Assembly: GCA_023014335.1 (NCBI GenBank)
Contig: JAECYW010000005.1
Location: 2,790,001-2,854,000 of the forward strand
Direction: 5' to 3'
DNA from: Galerina marginata
Lineage: Eukaryota > Basidiomycota > Agaricomycetes > Agaricales > Galerinaceae
DNA: 64,000 nt
Shown: positions 11,183-22,800 of the stretch, piece by piece
Numbering within the stretch: position 1 is the stretch's first letter
How the letters are laid out: the number at the start of each line of letters is the position of its first letter
Notes under the pieces: generated by a model
What the model saw: only the letters and a program-made list of their open reading frames with translations
Told to the model about the DNA's origin: nothing
Database searches by the model: none
Made by a program: the position numbers and the translations under genes

Positions 11183-13348
11183 ATGCCGAGCACTGGCTCT
11201 TTTCCCGACAATGGCGACTCTCCCGCTTCTGACGTTACTACTCTCGAAACTTCTACCAGCGTCTCCCTCGAAATACGACAAGCCAACACCTCATCTCCAT
11301 GCGAGCCTGGGCTTCCTGCCGTTGAAGCCTCACTCAAGCCCATCGTCATCGGCGTCTATGGCATTTCCGGGTGCGGGAAAAGCACCTTGCTTGGCCAGCT
11401 AAAGGAAAAGCTAGGTACCTTCAGGTACCAGTTCTGCGAAGGTGCCGAAGCCATCGCATCCTTTTTCCAAGGCCCCCACGGCCTCGACCAGTTTCGCAAC
11501 CTCCCGCCCGAGCGGAAAACGCAGATTCGGGAGATGGCCATTCGCAAAATCGCCAGAGACGCGTCGGTTAACAGGAAGATTGCTATCGTCACGGGACACT
11601 TTATGTTCTGGTCCGACAAGGGCGACGAGAGGGACGTGGTCTGGACTCAAGGGGATTTGGAGACGTACACACATATCGTCTACCTTGACCTGCCCCAGAA
11701 GGCGCTGGCTTCGCGACGCGAGGAGGATATCGGGAAGAGAAGAGGACACATTTCGGAGGAGGACTTGCTTACGTGGAAGTGCTTTGAACGAGACCACTTA
11801 CGTCGTCTATGCTACGAGGCAGGGATTCTTTTCACGGCCCTTAAATCCCCCGAGATAGAGAGCGTTGCAAGACTTGTCGACGACTGGGTGAACGTTACCG
11901 AGGATCTCAACGTATCTCACGCACTGGCACATTTGGATAAGCTCCTCAAGAAAACGCATCATGACACCGGCTTGGAAACTGTCTTGGTCATGGACGGCGA
12001 CAAGACGCTGACGGATGAGGACACAGGAAAGATTTTTTGGAATATTGCACTGACCCGCCAGATCTACCTCAGCCCAGACCCGCTGAAAGCCATCTTCGGC
12101 GGTAGCGGGGGATACTCGTTTAATGCCTTTCGCCAAGCTGCCTTGCTCTACGGGGAATTGAACGAGTTCGATGACCTCTGCCCCGTGGTGGCTAAACTGG
12201 TGACGGTTTATCCTGAATTCATCAAGTTCATAGAACAAGTCGCCCAGGATGCTGGCGGTCGGGTGACAGTCTTGGTGGTGACTTGCGGATTGGCTCGCGT
12301 GTGGGAAACAATCTTGCACGATGTGCATGGTATGAAGCATATTGACATTATTGGTGGAGGACATCACCCGGATAACTTCGTCGTCACTCCCAGTGTGAAA
12401 AGTGCGCTGGTCTCGCGGCTGCAGAATAAGTATGGAGCCCGAGTGTGGGCATTTGGAGATAGCGTGCTCGATCTCCCCATGCTCGCTAGAGCGGACAAGG
12501 CCATTGTCGTGGTCGGTGCAGAGGAGTCTAGAAGCCGGTCAATGGAGTCCGCTCTGATGAAAGCCATCGACGACGAAGGTCTTCAGGCCTCTCAGGTTCT
12601 CCTCGGCGGGGCTACACAGCCGCGGTTGGATCCTTCACGATTACCTGTGATTCAACTGCAAGATCAGGATTTCTTACACTCCATCACGCGCGGGGTTCTT
12701 CCCGGCAATGTGGTGCATCTAACTGACACTCCTGCAGCCAGGTTGCTCATGACACCCACACGGGACGCCAATATCTCAGGCCTGGAGCTCAGACGGGCAC
12801 ATGAGAAGATTGGATGGTTCTTGGCCATTCAGTGCATAACCAAAGAAATCGGGCTCGAGAACCGCGAGATCACCCACGTTCAAGGCTACAAAGTCACAGG
12901 CCACAGCCTGCGCAACGAAGCCCGCACCATCATTGTAGCCTTGATGCGCGGCGGCGAACCTATGGCCTTTGGCGTCCACGAAGCCTTCCCCAAAGCAAGC
13001 TTCGTGCACGCCAAGCACGCGGCGGACGTGAAAGCCGAGCATCTCCAGGGCCAGGAGTCGGTTCTGCTGGTGGACTCGGTGGTGAACTCGGGCAAGTCGG
13101 TGGTGGAGTTTGTGAAGCACATTCGTGGGCTTCAGGCGGAACTTCGGATTGTGGTTGTTGCGGGCGTGGTGCAGGAACAGGCGGTCTTGAGTGGGGAGTT
13201 GTATGAGCAGCTTTATAGGGAGGGGGAGAGGTTAAAGATTGTGGCGTTGAGGTTGTCAAAGAATAAGTTTACGGGGAAGGGGGAACCGATACGGGGAATC
13301 GTTTGTTTAATACGACACGGTTGGATTGAGGGGGATTTGCAGATATAG
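11183..13348 (+). CDS. P-loop kinase / HAD phosphatase / uracil phosphoribosyltransferase-like fusion
   Basis: A single uninterrupted 721-aa frame with three enzyme modules. Residues about 53-230: P-loop kinase of the adenylate/gluconate-kinase type, Walker A GISGCGKST (60-68), then FFQGPHGLDQF and IAIVTGHFMFW. Residues about 265-460: HAD fold with nucleophile motif MDGDKTLTDED (D271, D273), an SGGYSF segment, VLVVTCGLARVWE and metal motif FGDSVLDLPML (about 425). Residues about 500-721: PRTase fold with TRDANISGLELRRAHE, IVALMRGGEPMAFGV and PRPP-loop position LLVDSVVNSGKSVVEF, where the usual acidic/TGGS loop is altered. Fungal proteins of this order are usually annotated as uracil phosphoribosyltransferase. 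Joint activity in pyrimidine nucleotide salvage is inference. Lack of introns is unlike almost every other gene here. 32-bp repeats precede the ATG. Confidence 0.85.
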   Translation: MPSTGSFPDNGDSPASDVTTLETSTSVSLEIRQANTSSPCEPGLPAVEASLKPIVIGVYGISGCGKSTLLGQLKEKLGTFRYQFCEGAEAIASFFQGPHGLDQFRNLPPERKTQIREMAIRKIARDASVNRKIAIVTGHFMFWSDKGDERDVVWTQGDLETYTHIVYLDLPQKALASRREEDIGKRRGHISEEDLLTWKCFERDHLRRLCYEAGILFTALKSPEIESVARLVDDWVNVTEDLNVSHALAHLDKLLKKTHHDTGLETVLVMDGDKTLTDEDTGKIFWNIALTRQIYLSPDPLKAIFGGSGGYSFNAFRQAALLYGELNEFDDLCPVVAKLVTVYPEFIKFIEQVAQDAGGRVTVLVVTCGLARVWETILHDVHGMKHIDIIGGGHHPDNFVVTPSVKSALVSRLQNKYGARVWAFGDSVLDLPMLARADKAIVVVGAEESRSRSMESALMKAIDDEGLQASQVLLGGATQPRLDPSRLPVIQLQDQDFLHSITRGVLPGNVVHLTDTPAARLLMTPTRDANISGLELRRAHEKIGWFLAIQCITKEIGLENREITHVQGYKVTGHSLRNEARTIIVALMRGGEPMAFGVHEAFPKASFVHAKHAADVKAEHLQGQESVLLVDSVVNSGKSVVEFVKHIRGLQAELRIVVVAGVVQEQAVLSGELYEQLYREGERLKIVALRLSKNKFTGKGEPIRGIVCLIRHGWIEGDLQI

Positions 13349-13808
13349 AAAATAATTTTGTTTGGGTTTACAGTAATTTGTGGAACATTAAGCACCGTGT
13401 TGGGACCCCTAGGAGTACTATTGAGTCCAATCAAACGCAATCCAAAGGTGCGCTACTTGACTGTGATGATTAGGTTAGATTGCTCGTTTGATTTCAAACG
13501 TTTCTGCCAGTATCTATCTACTCAATTATCAGAAAATAACCGATTCGGGCAAAGGACCTGAACCTTGAAACGCACTGACGAGGTGCACATAGGTCTAGGA
13601 TGATTATTCTTATTTGAAGCCTTATACAATCTCTGACGCTGCAGTCAACTCCACGAAGTCCTTCAATGTTTTAATAGAGTGAGACGGAGATTGGATGTTT
13701 GCAAAGGAACATATGCTTATATTTTAGAAAGCGTCATGGAGGTGTATATAGAACATAGTCACGACAATCAACTAGCCCATCCAGGATCTCCGACAAAACC
13801 AATCTCGC
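13349..13808. other. Convergent intergenic spacer
   Basis: 460 bp between two convergent genes, AT-rich, no open frame of note. It must contain both 3' UTRs; no gene seen. Confidence 0.5.
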
Positions 13809-14449
13809 TTAAGCGACGAGGGTGGAAGCGGTAGCAGAGTCATACTTGAACGTAGGGGGAATCTGCTGCTTGGTCTTGTAGTACCTCGCAAGCCTGTGGA
13901 TCCTCGACTCGATCAAGATAAGACGGAACTTGGAGTCCTTGTCCTTCCTGTTAACCTCTAGGTGCTTTCGCACAGCGACCGCCTTTTTGATGAGGTGCCA
14001 AAGGTCCTCAGGGATGGATGGTCCAAGTCCTATCCCCAAACAAAAGGTGTATGTATAATGTTACACAAAGACAAGCGAAGAGCACAAGGTGTGATGAAAG
14101 AAGGAGGGAGATAAAGTGCATGAGCGTGCGGCAGATCAAGAGAAGAATGTCGTGCGTACCTTGAGACTTGAGGATACGCAGGATCTTGTTTCCGGTGACA
14201 AAACGCACTTGAGGGATGCCGTGCGAGTCGCGGAGGGTAACACCGATCTGGGAGGGCGTCAGACCCTTACGCGCGAGCTTGACGATTTGGTCGACAACAT
14301 CGTCGGGAGTGGTCTTAAGCCACGAAGGAGGTGCGCGACGGTATGGCAGGGCAGAGGACGCTAATTTTTTTTTTTTCAGACGTGTTTCTATCAGAAATAA
14401 AGTATGAGAACACACAAATGCCCTTTCCGGGAGCGTGCATGCGACCCAT
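13809..14449 (-). CDS. RPS13: 40S ribosomal protein S13 (uS15)
   Basis: Cytosolic small-subunit protein. Three exons (14416-14449, 14160-14360, 13809-14029) give exactly 151 aa, the usual eukaryotic length. The protein begins [20 protein letters not shown], and continues with [43 protein letters not shown], then exon 3 [20 protein letters not shown] and [18 protein letters not shown]. The first exon is only 34 nt and is separated from exon 2 by a 55-nt intron ending in a pyrimidine-rich tract. Divergent from RPS6, implying co-regulated expression. Identification is secure. Confidence 0.97.
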
Positions 14450-14823
14450 TTTGACTCTGGGGCACGATAAGCATAAAATCTCGATAAAATAGCAAATGTG
14501 AGCTCACAATTTGGGGTGATTTGACGGTCTTGAAGAAGGGCTTGTTGTCGGGCGATACGATGAGGACAAACACACGAGCCTCGAGAACACAAGGCCGGAA
14601 GATGCCGATCGGTGGCTGAAGGACTATACAGAACCAAACCTTAATTTGGGTAAGGAATTGTTGTTTGTGCGTGTTACTAGCGCATCCAGCACCCACTCGC
14701 ATCCTCCTCTCCCCGTCGCCCATCGCAAGAGGTACGTTACCGCGCACGGTGACCATCGACTTTTGCAGCAAGGTACGTTCTGCTCTCTTAATATCATGGA
14801 GAAATGCTGACCATTCGATTAGT
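14450..14823. promoter_or_regulatory. Bidirectional RPS13-RPS6 promoter interval
   Basis: 374 bp separate the two ribosomal protein start codons, so both genes share it. Short open frames inside are incidental. No individual transcription-factor site is called. Confidence 0.7.
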
Positions 14824-15770
14824 ATGAAGCTTAACGTTGCCAGTGAGCATTGTTCTCGGTCGGCGAATAAGTTGTTGGTTTATTGACGAGTGTATTATTG
14901 CAGACCCCGCAACTGGGGCCCAAAAACTCATCGACCTCGATGATGAGAAAAGATAGTGCGTGTCCTACGTTCTGTGCCAATTGACACTTCGTTTACGATC
15001 CTCCGATATTAGTCGTGTGTTTTACGACAAGAAAATCGCTCAAGAAGTTCCCGGAGACACCATCGGCGACGAATGGAAGGGATACATCTTCCGCATCACC
15101 GGCGGAAACGACAAGCAGGGTTTCCCTATGAAACAGGGTGTCCTGCTGCCTTACCGCGTGAAGCTCCTGCTCGCAGACGGACACTCTTGCTACCGCATCC
15201 GTCGTACCGGTGAGCGCCGCCGCAAGTCCGTCCGAGGATGCATCGTGGGCCCCGACATTGCCGTCCTTTCCTTGATCATCGTCAAGCAAGGCGAGTCAGA
15301 GATCCCAGGCCTGACGGACGTTGTTCTGCCCAAGAGGCTCGGTCCCAAGCGTGCGACGAAGATCAGGAAGTTCTTCAACTTGACCAAGGAGGACGACGTC
15401 AGGAAATACGTTGTGCGAAGAGAAGTGACCAGCAAGAAGAAGGCCGACGCGAAACCTTACACGAAGGCGTAAGTTTCTAAATTTTTATTCCTTATTTCTG
15501 CCGAAATTAAATTGTTTCGCAGTCCTAAAATCCAGAGACTCGTTACCCCCCAACGTCTTCAACGCCGCCGTCACCTCAACGCCCTCAAGCGCCGAAAAAT
15601 CGACCACCAGAAGGAGCAGAAGGCCGAATACGAGTACGTCTTCCGTTCCGTCCTAACCAGACGCGTAAATTTCTTAACCCTTGTCGTATAGCGTCATGCT
15701 CGCCAAGCGCGTCGCAGAGAAAAAGGCCAAGGTCGCCGCCATCAAGGCCTCGCATCACAAGACTGCCTAA
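14824..15770 (+). CDS. RPS6: 40S ribosomal protein S6 (eS6)
   Basis: Small-subunit protein and classical TOR/S6-kinase target. Five exons (14824-14842, 14904-14955, 15013-15468, 15523-15633, 15692-15770) give 238 aa, close to the yeast 236. Diagnostic stretches: [77 protein letters not shown], and late [20 protein letters not shown]. The first exon codes only six codons plus one base. The C-terminus ends [10 protein letters not shown], so the serine cluster phosphorylated in yeast (RRASSLKA) is not conserved as such. A diverged piece of its last intron and 3' UTR lies at about 25820, in the downstream segmental duplication. Confidence 0.97.
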
Positions 15771-17580
15771 ACCTCTCCCTCGTTGTGCTTTCGCTCATGG
15801 GTCTGATGCTGGTCGGAGTGGCAGTGGTTTCGTGAGGGTTGTATCGGCTAATCGCATATCGTCCACGTTGTGTAATCGCTATAGCCAACGGTTGCACTTT
15901 TTCTCCCGCTTTTCCATCTTTTATTGTGGTCAAACTACCTGCTTCCCTCATCGTTGCAATCTCTTCCCTCTCGCCTGTTTTTGCTTGATTGAACTACAGT
16001 ATGCGGTATATGCCTATATGATTCCTCATAAGCCAAGCTAGGATATGAAATTCACGATCTGCAATTTTGAGTTTCCTCCACCACCGTTTTTGCGCGTGAC
16101 CTGTGCGAAGGGACAAGTGTCCATTTCTTTTCCTCTGACCTTCCATTCACTTACAGGTCACCACTTCCCACCGAACAACTTTGGCTAGTCCTGGATTAGT
16201 GTGAACAAGCTGAGTTTACTGGACGACAAAGAAAGGACGCTGAAGCCGCGAAGAATGGCAATGGCAATGTCTCTGTTTTATATATGTCTGAGTACGCCGA
16301 TGGAGACGATATAAAGGCCCGCATGTCCAGTTTCCACCAACACCTTTCCGCGTCTTCAGACCCCCATATTCACAATGACAATGACAAACGCGTCTGTCCC
16401 CAACCCCGAGGTCTGGTGGCGTCTGCGCGACGCAGCTCTGGTCGGAGGCACTGTGCGTCGTATATCTCAATCTATTTGATGGTGCTTTGGCATTGAAGAC
16501 AAGCTAAGAAACCCAGTACGACTTTTTCCACGAGGCCCATCGAACCGTCAGCTCTTCTAGGCTCTTACGCTTGCATATGGGACGGTCATACCGAGATGGA
16601 ATGTACGGATGATGAAAGCGAGGAGATCTCATGGCTCCATCTGACAGTCGACCCTTTTCTGAGGAATAGGACCTCTGTGAAAGATAAAACGAAATCTGGC
16701 GTCAAAAATAATAATCAGGCCTCTCTCCCTATCAGACTTTCTGACCCGATCACTTTTGCAGACATTCAAGGAGAATTTAAATGGTGGGACATGGTTGGTT
16801 CATTCAAAGGCCTCTACAAGCCCGATTATGGCACGGAGAATATCTGGCTTTTCGGAGACGTGTCATGGCGGCGCTTGGTGGAGGGTGAAGGAGGCTACCG
16901 GCATGGAGACGAGCCAGACGACCATGATAAGAACACGGACGACTTTGGGCTCGCGACACTCCTTACTCTTGATGACTCTGGGCAACCTTTCCTCGAGATG
17001 CTGTATAATGGCACTAAGTATTATTACACTCAACTCAGGAACCAACAAATACGGGCAAAGGGGAAGACTGGCAGGGAAGTGACTCTTGACCCATCCTGCG
17101 CTGGTGACAGGTCAGCCCCCGTGTATGTGCGCGTTGTGTGGAAGAAGCACGAGGTCCCTGGGCGTGAATCAAATTTAATGATCTCGGACGGTGAGGGACA
17201 GAGGCTCATTCGTGATACGGCGGTTAACTTGGAACGGGGGCTGGACTTGGAGCCTTTGGACGAAAACAAGAAGGTCGATGCTGAAGGCGAAAACGATATC
17301 TCTGGAGACGATGAGGGCGACGAGAACGGGCCTCCAGAAGATAAACAAAATACTCTGATGCCAGGTGTCAAGCGAGAGTTGGATGGAGAAGACATGAAAT
17401 TGGCGAAGAAACGCAAGTTTTAACAACAAATGGGTACTCCGTCGGTTCAAGGGTCTATTACTCGATATCTGTATTTCACCTTTCGACTATTCACATTTCC
17501 TTGTCATTTCGCTCTCAAGTTGGTCCCTCCTGGTTCATGATTACTACCACAACCGGACTGGATAAGGCTGCTCTTTACCT
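15629..17580. repeat. Segmental duplication, copy 1
   Basis: From RPS6 intron 4 to past the stop of the unknown gene, this stretch matches about 25818-27648. Anchors are GAGTACGTCTTCC (here) with AGTACGTCTTCCC, TGGTCAAACTACCTGCTTCC, CTTGATTGAACTACAGTATG, and the downstream AAGGCTGCTCTTTAC. The last RPS6 exon and about 120 bp after it are missing from the other copy. Copies are diverged, so the event is not recent. Confidence 0.8.
16375..17423 (+). CDS. Uncharacterised basidiomycete protein, paralogue 1
   Basis: Unrecognised family. Two exons (16375-16452, 16509-17423) give 330 aa; the intron ends at a TAAG acceptor, chosen because both copies stay in frame only with it. Shared core with paralogue 2: KPSTTFST, SPIEPSALLGSY-like, ITFADIQGEFKWWDMVGSFK, DFGLATLLTLD, QPFLEMLYN, GRESNLMI with GEGQRLIRDTAVNL, LEPLDENKK, then an acidic stretch and a basic tail GVKRELDGEDMKLAKKRKF that looks like a nuclear localisation signal. 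No catalytic motif, signal peptide or membrane segment is visible. The acidic run plus KKRK tail suggests a nuclear protein, which is inference. The second copy at 26390-27473 shows the frame is under constraint. Confidence 0.75.
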
Positions 17581-18719
17581 CACCAGTCGACTCGACTTGG
17601 TGGTCGGCAATTCCCTATGTGACGGTGGCGACGTTACGTGACTAATTGTCACAAGCGGCGTCACAAAACCCGGCACACGCGCGCGCCAAATCGCTATATC
17701 GCGTTTGACACCTCTCTACCTCCAAACTCGAGCGGGTACTCGTAATATATCATGAAAAGGTGTAAAATAAAATTTCTGAGCTTAGAATTACCTGAAGATA
17801 ATTTAGAAATGACTCAAAATCATGTAACTTTAATAAGTCTTTTTGATTCCTCAAGAGACAAGTCATATCCTCATCTCTGGAGTATTTTCCACAAAGCTTT
17901 CAATCACATATAATAAATAACACATATCTGAGGGACTTACAGTACATAGAACCTATATATTTAATTATTCTGACATCTGTTGGCCCCAATTGAAATTTAG
18001 GTGTATCCTGCCTCCTACCCCACTTCCATGAACAATCAAGCCACAATGCAGCTGCAACTTATACCCTATTTAATAGTGCCAAACAACGAGAGTGTAATGA
18101 CTCTATTTTGGGGAGAAATTTTGTCTCCTTCGGCCTGGTACATGATCATTACATAGCTGTAAAGTAGAAAATTGAATAGAACTCTCCAGGAACCCAAAAT
18201 TTCACTTCTCCTCAGTACTACAAAATCATTTTTAACTAATTTAGAATGATTATTACTTGTTAGATTTTTTGTCCAATTTTTCTTTGGTCAAAAACTAGCC
18301 ATTTTTAGGCAAGATCTCAGCAACTAGTCCAAGAAATAAAAATCTGGTCAGTAATATTTGAAGATATCTTTATTTGAAGCATTTTGTTTCACCAAACTTT
18401 GCCTCAAAATTGACTTCCTGAAAAGTTCTATTCATTTGAAGTTTGCAGGCAGATTTGGCAGGGGTTTTCACTGAACGGGTCTACTTAAAAATAGAAATTA
18501 CACAAAAGGGCTCTCATAAAATAGTTTCAAAAATATAATAACCGCTCAATGTGTTTCCGCGCAGCTGAGAGCATTGTGGAAGAGTAGGTGCGCGTGGGTC
18601 ACTTACTTTGGGCGCGTGTAACGCGTCACACGCAGTGTTACGGTACGTGACCTTAGCAGAGAATGCCGACCACCAAGTCGACGGCTTGCAGACCCGCGCA
18701 TCACTACTACGAAAGACGC

Positions 18720-18935
18720 TAGATGCCGCCATCATTCGCACGTTTTCCGAAGGCGAATGCGGGCGCGATCCCGCTGCCGAGAGAGATCCCTCTTCAGAGA
18801 AGTCAGATCTCAGCACTTTCCTTTTCGTGGTTTCTGCGCTTTTCGTTATCGAAATCGACGTTGTTCTGCCAGAGCCTCTATCGTGTTTGTTGGGGGTGCT
18901 CCACCTATTTGTACCATTCGGCATGCCTGGCTTTT
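18720..18935. repeat. Dispersed repeat, copy 1 (matches 58420-58625)
   Basis: Shares GGCGCGATCCC-type and TTTGTTGGGGGTGCTCCACC blocks, in order and with similar spacing, with the stretch near 58420-58625, 40 kb away. The frames it contains on both strands are probably incidental. Probably a transposon fragment; family not identified. Confidence 0.55.
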
Positions 18936-19067
18936 TTTGGTTCATATTTCCTATTCAGTAATTTTTTCCTATCCGCTCTGTTCATGTAATTATCTTATCT
19001 TTCATAATATGTAAGATAAGATTATAGATCATCTTTTTCATACCACCTTATCACACTCTCCCGACCT

Positions 19068-19370
19068 CTGCAAGCCGGGGGCTCAACCACTAAGGAAAAA
19101 GTAATTGATAGGAAGATTCAATTACACATTCTGAACATATCTATTTCGAAAAAATGACCACTACGTGTCTGCATAACAATATTGCACCCGTAGTACTTAC
19201 CCAAGCGATGGGAAAAATGGAGATCATGTGACGGTCTCTTCGTGTTGAGAGGCCCGTTTCTGAAAACGGGCCTCACTCATTGACCATGATCACGCTCTGT
19301 ACGGTGGGGGCTCAACCAGTAAGAAAAAAGGGATTGATAGAAATGTTTCATTAAACATTTAGAGTCTTTC
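19068..19370. repeat. Two copies of a 60-bp block about 235 bp apart
   Basis: GGGGGCTCAACCACTAAGGA at about 19077 and GGGGGCTCAACCAGTAAGAA at about 19308 start matching blocks that both continue into ATTGATAG and ACATT. The palindrome at 19222-19291 lies between them. Confidence 0.65.
19222..19291. repeat. Nested palindrome / cruciform
   Basis: Inner perfect hairpin with 11-bp arms, GAGGCCCGTTT (19249-19259) and AAACGGGCCTC (19264-19274), loop CTGA. Outer arms GATCATG (19222-19228) and CATGATC (19285-19291). It resembles a terminator or a transposon-end hairpin but has no CTAG close by. Confidence 0.7.
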
Positions 19371-19840
19371 TACAAACTCAAATTGAGCACTACCTATCTG
19401 GACACCTCATATGACCGATGTTCTATCCTGGTCCATGCAGAGTCTTTGCCACACGTGACTTTGTGGCAAAAGCGTTGCAGTGCCTGTGATGTTGCTGCGT
19501 CATCGTTATCTTTTTCATGTCTCTACCAAACTCTCTGCCTACTCGGACTTCCGCACGTATACGGAGTCCATCATATCGACCACGGACAACTTGGCATTTG
19601 CCAGAAATTGTCTCTGTACATGTTTCTTTTTTTTGCTCTTTTCTTTTGCCTGCATTGACATTATAATTTGAAGGCTGTTCCTCCGACTTCAATTGTTCGT
19701 CACAGCAGGACGTCAATTATTGTTCCTTATCATGGGCAGGACTACAGCGGCATTGGAGGATCCCATCAGGTATGCTTTCATTGTCTTTGTACCGCAACAT
19801 ACTGAATTTTAAAAATTAGGCATCCACCTTGCCGAGTCCA

Positions 19841-22800
19841 ATGACCATCGATAACCCGACCCCTGCCAGTGATATTGTCGAGAATTGGTCTGAAGATCAC
19901 GCTTCAAACTTGAATGATGAAATGGATGTGGATGAGGAGGAAGGGGATGATCACCACACCTTTGTTCAAGAGAACAACACGGAACGCGATCTTCATACCA
20001 TGTGTAAGTATAGCCTCTTTCTTTTATGTCCTATTTATACTGATTGCGTATACAGCGCGCAGTCCTCTATTTTGTATAGCGCGTCAACCTACTCTCGATA
20101 CTTTTCCTGTCAACGATCTAGGCATCATGAATGTACTCTGCCCTTGCTGTCATGCTTTCCATTGGTTTGATGAACGTGTATCGTCTTCGAAAGTCGGTCA
20201 TCCTAAATTTGAAGCATGCTGCGCACATGGTAAAGTCATCTTGCCGCCTCTTCGTGTACCACCACCTGTGCTCTACAACCTATTCACTGCCGATACTCAC
20301 CAAGCAAAAGAATTCAGAGAGCATATTGTTCAATACAATTCAGCGCTTGCGTTTACTTCCCTTGGAGTCAAGATCGATCAATCTGTCGTTGGTGGAGGAC
20401 CACCTGTCTTCCGGATCCATGGAGAACTCAAGCATTTAACAGGTTCTTTAATGCCTGGTGATTCGGATCCACCCACTTACTCACAACTCTACATCTATGA
20501 TCCCCATGCCGCTTACCAGTATCGCGTTCATCGAAATGGCAATCTGTCTCTAACCACATTAGCTGTGCTGCAACGTCTTCTTCGGCAAGAGAACAAATAT
20601 ACAGCCGTCTTTCAGCATGCTTACGAGGTTCTTCGCATGTATGATGCCCCCGATTATACTGTCAAACTCTGCGTTGCTCCTGGCAATGACCCTCGACGAT
20701 ATAACTTGCCCACTGCTGATGAAGTAGGTGTCATTCTACCTGGAGAAAACACCTTTCAAGGTGATTATCGCGATATTGTCCTTCACTTTCGACCGCAGTA
20801 TTACCACAATGACCGAGACAATCGTGAACACACCCAACTCTTTCGGATCAGTGAAGGCCACGCCGCATATGCCCCACTACATTATGTCCTTCTCTTTCCA
20901 TTCGGCGAAGCAGGCTGGTACCGTGACATGCGCATCCCAAACAACCCGAAACGTATTACACTTTTGCAATACACTGCGTACAGACTTCACTCACGGAGGG
21001 ATGAATTCTCAACAATTTTACGAGGCGGTCGACTGCTCCAGAGGTACATGGTCGATATGTTTGCTTGCATTGACCAGGACCGTCTCCACTTCATCAAAAC
21101 ACAGCAACCAAGATTACGAGTCACGATGCTCAATGGGATAGAAGATGCAATGAGCACGAACGATGACCACATTGATCTCAATCAATTAGGCGAACGTATC
21201 ATTCTTCCTTCATCTTACATTGGAGGTCCTCGAGATATGCATCAACGTTATCTGGATGGAATGGCTATCGCACGACATTTCAAAAAGATTGATCTTTTCT
21301 TGACAATGACGGCGAATCCTAACTGGCCTGAGATTACACGAGAGTTGCTCCCAGGACAAACAGTTGCCGACCGACCGGACTTGGTGTCTCGCGTATTTCA
21401 GCTCAAGAAGAAGACTCTTCTAAATGCCATCCTCAAAGACGGCATCTTCGGTCCCTGCGTCGCCTACGTTTACTCGATTGAATTCCAGAAAAGGGGTCTA
21501 CCACACTGGCACCTTTTAATATTCTTGAAGTCCGGCTACAAACTGCTTGCTCCTGACATCGTTGACTCTATGATCAAAGCATGCTGGCCTAATCCGGATA
21601 CTGAACCTTACTTATTTGAAGCTGTCAAAAGGTTTATGGTTCATGGACCATGTGGTCCTCTCAACCCCAAGGCACCTTGCATGAAAGATAACAAATGCAT
21701 CCGTGGATATCCCAAACCTTTCCAAGAACGCACCACAATGGATCATGAAGGCTATCCGCTCTATGCACGTCCAAATGATGGTCGTTCCTACACCGTGGGG
21801 GGCTTCGAGCTTGACAATCGATGGATTGTACCCTACAATCCATTCTGTACCCTATGGATGAACTGCCACCTCAACGTCGAATGCACAATCTGCTTTGGAT
21901 CCATGAAGTATATCAACAAATACATCGATAAAGGTGGTGACCGTGGAACACTGACGATAAACGATCAACATAATGAAGTTAAGCGTTACATTGATGGTCG
22001 CTATTTCTCTGCATCCGAAGCTGCATGGCGCATCTTTCAGTTCAAGTTACATGGTAGGGAATTCATAGTTGAAGTTAACAAAACATTAACAAAAGACCGG
22101 CAGGATTGGAACCCAATGTTGTCCGATTGCAAATCCATCTCCCCAATGAGCAACGTATTGTCTTCAACCCACGTATCAATGCGCAGCATATCGTTGAATG
22201 CGGAGAAAACGCCGACACTCCTCTCTTGGCTTTCTTCAAAACGAACCAACTAGCAGGATCTGTCGGGGCCATTGCACGATCCCTTACCTATCAAGAATTT
22301 CCTCAGAAATTTGTCATCAAATCAGACAAACTCAACTCACAATCAAAAGTATGGCATCTGCGACAACGGAAAAGCTTCGCAATCGGGCGCTTGATATACA
22401 TTGGACCCACTGCTGGTGAACGGTTTTATCTTCGTACTCTCTTGATGGTTGTCAGAGGTCCAAAATCTTTCGACGATCTGAAAACAGTTGACGGTCAGAT
22501 TTGTGCGACGTTCCACGAAGCCTGCCTAAAACTCAGTTTACTCGAAGATGATGGCGAATGGGAAATATGCTTACATGATGCTGCAGAAATTCAAACAGGC
22601 TCTCAACTTCGCCATCTTTTTGCAACACTGTTGCTCTTTTGCGTCCCAACCCAACCTGATATTTTATGGCTCAACTTCCGCCAACATATCTGTGACGATC
22701 TTCGACACAAACTACATCAGTTGGGACGTACAACATTAACAGAAGATGTCATTTATGACTTCGGTCTCTACCTCATTGATTCCATTCTCCGAGATTCAGG

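Larger units (their letters stand above)
17581..19840. other. AT-rich, repeat-bearing interval upstream of the Helitron gene
   Basis: 2.26 kb without a supported gene. About 17750-18540 is markedly AT-rich with no open frame, unlike flanking DNA, and looks like an old non-coding insertion. 18720-18935 holds a dispersed repeat, 19068-19370 a duplicated block, and 19222-19291 a nested palindrome. The Helitron 5' terminus should lie somewhere here, but I could not find a convincing end. Confidence 0.5.

Noticed and set aside
12776..13259. Several long antisense frames over the trifunctional gene
   Set aside because: They are shadows of a GC-rich coding sequence in other frames.
22054..22103. 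Apparent frameshift splitting Rep from helicase
   Set aside because: GT...AG borders and an exact frame restoration (LHG|LEPNVVRLQ) make it a 50-nt intron.
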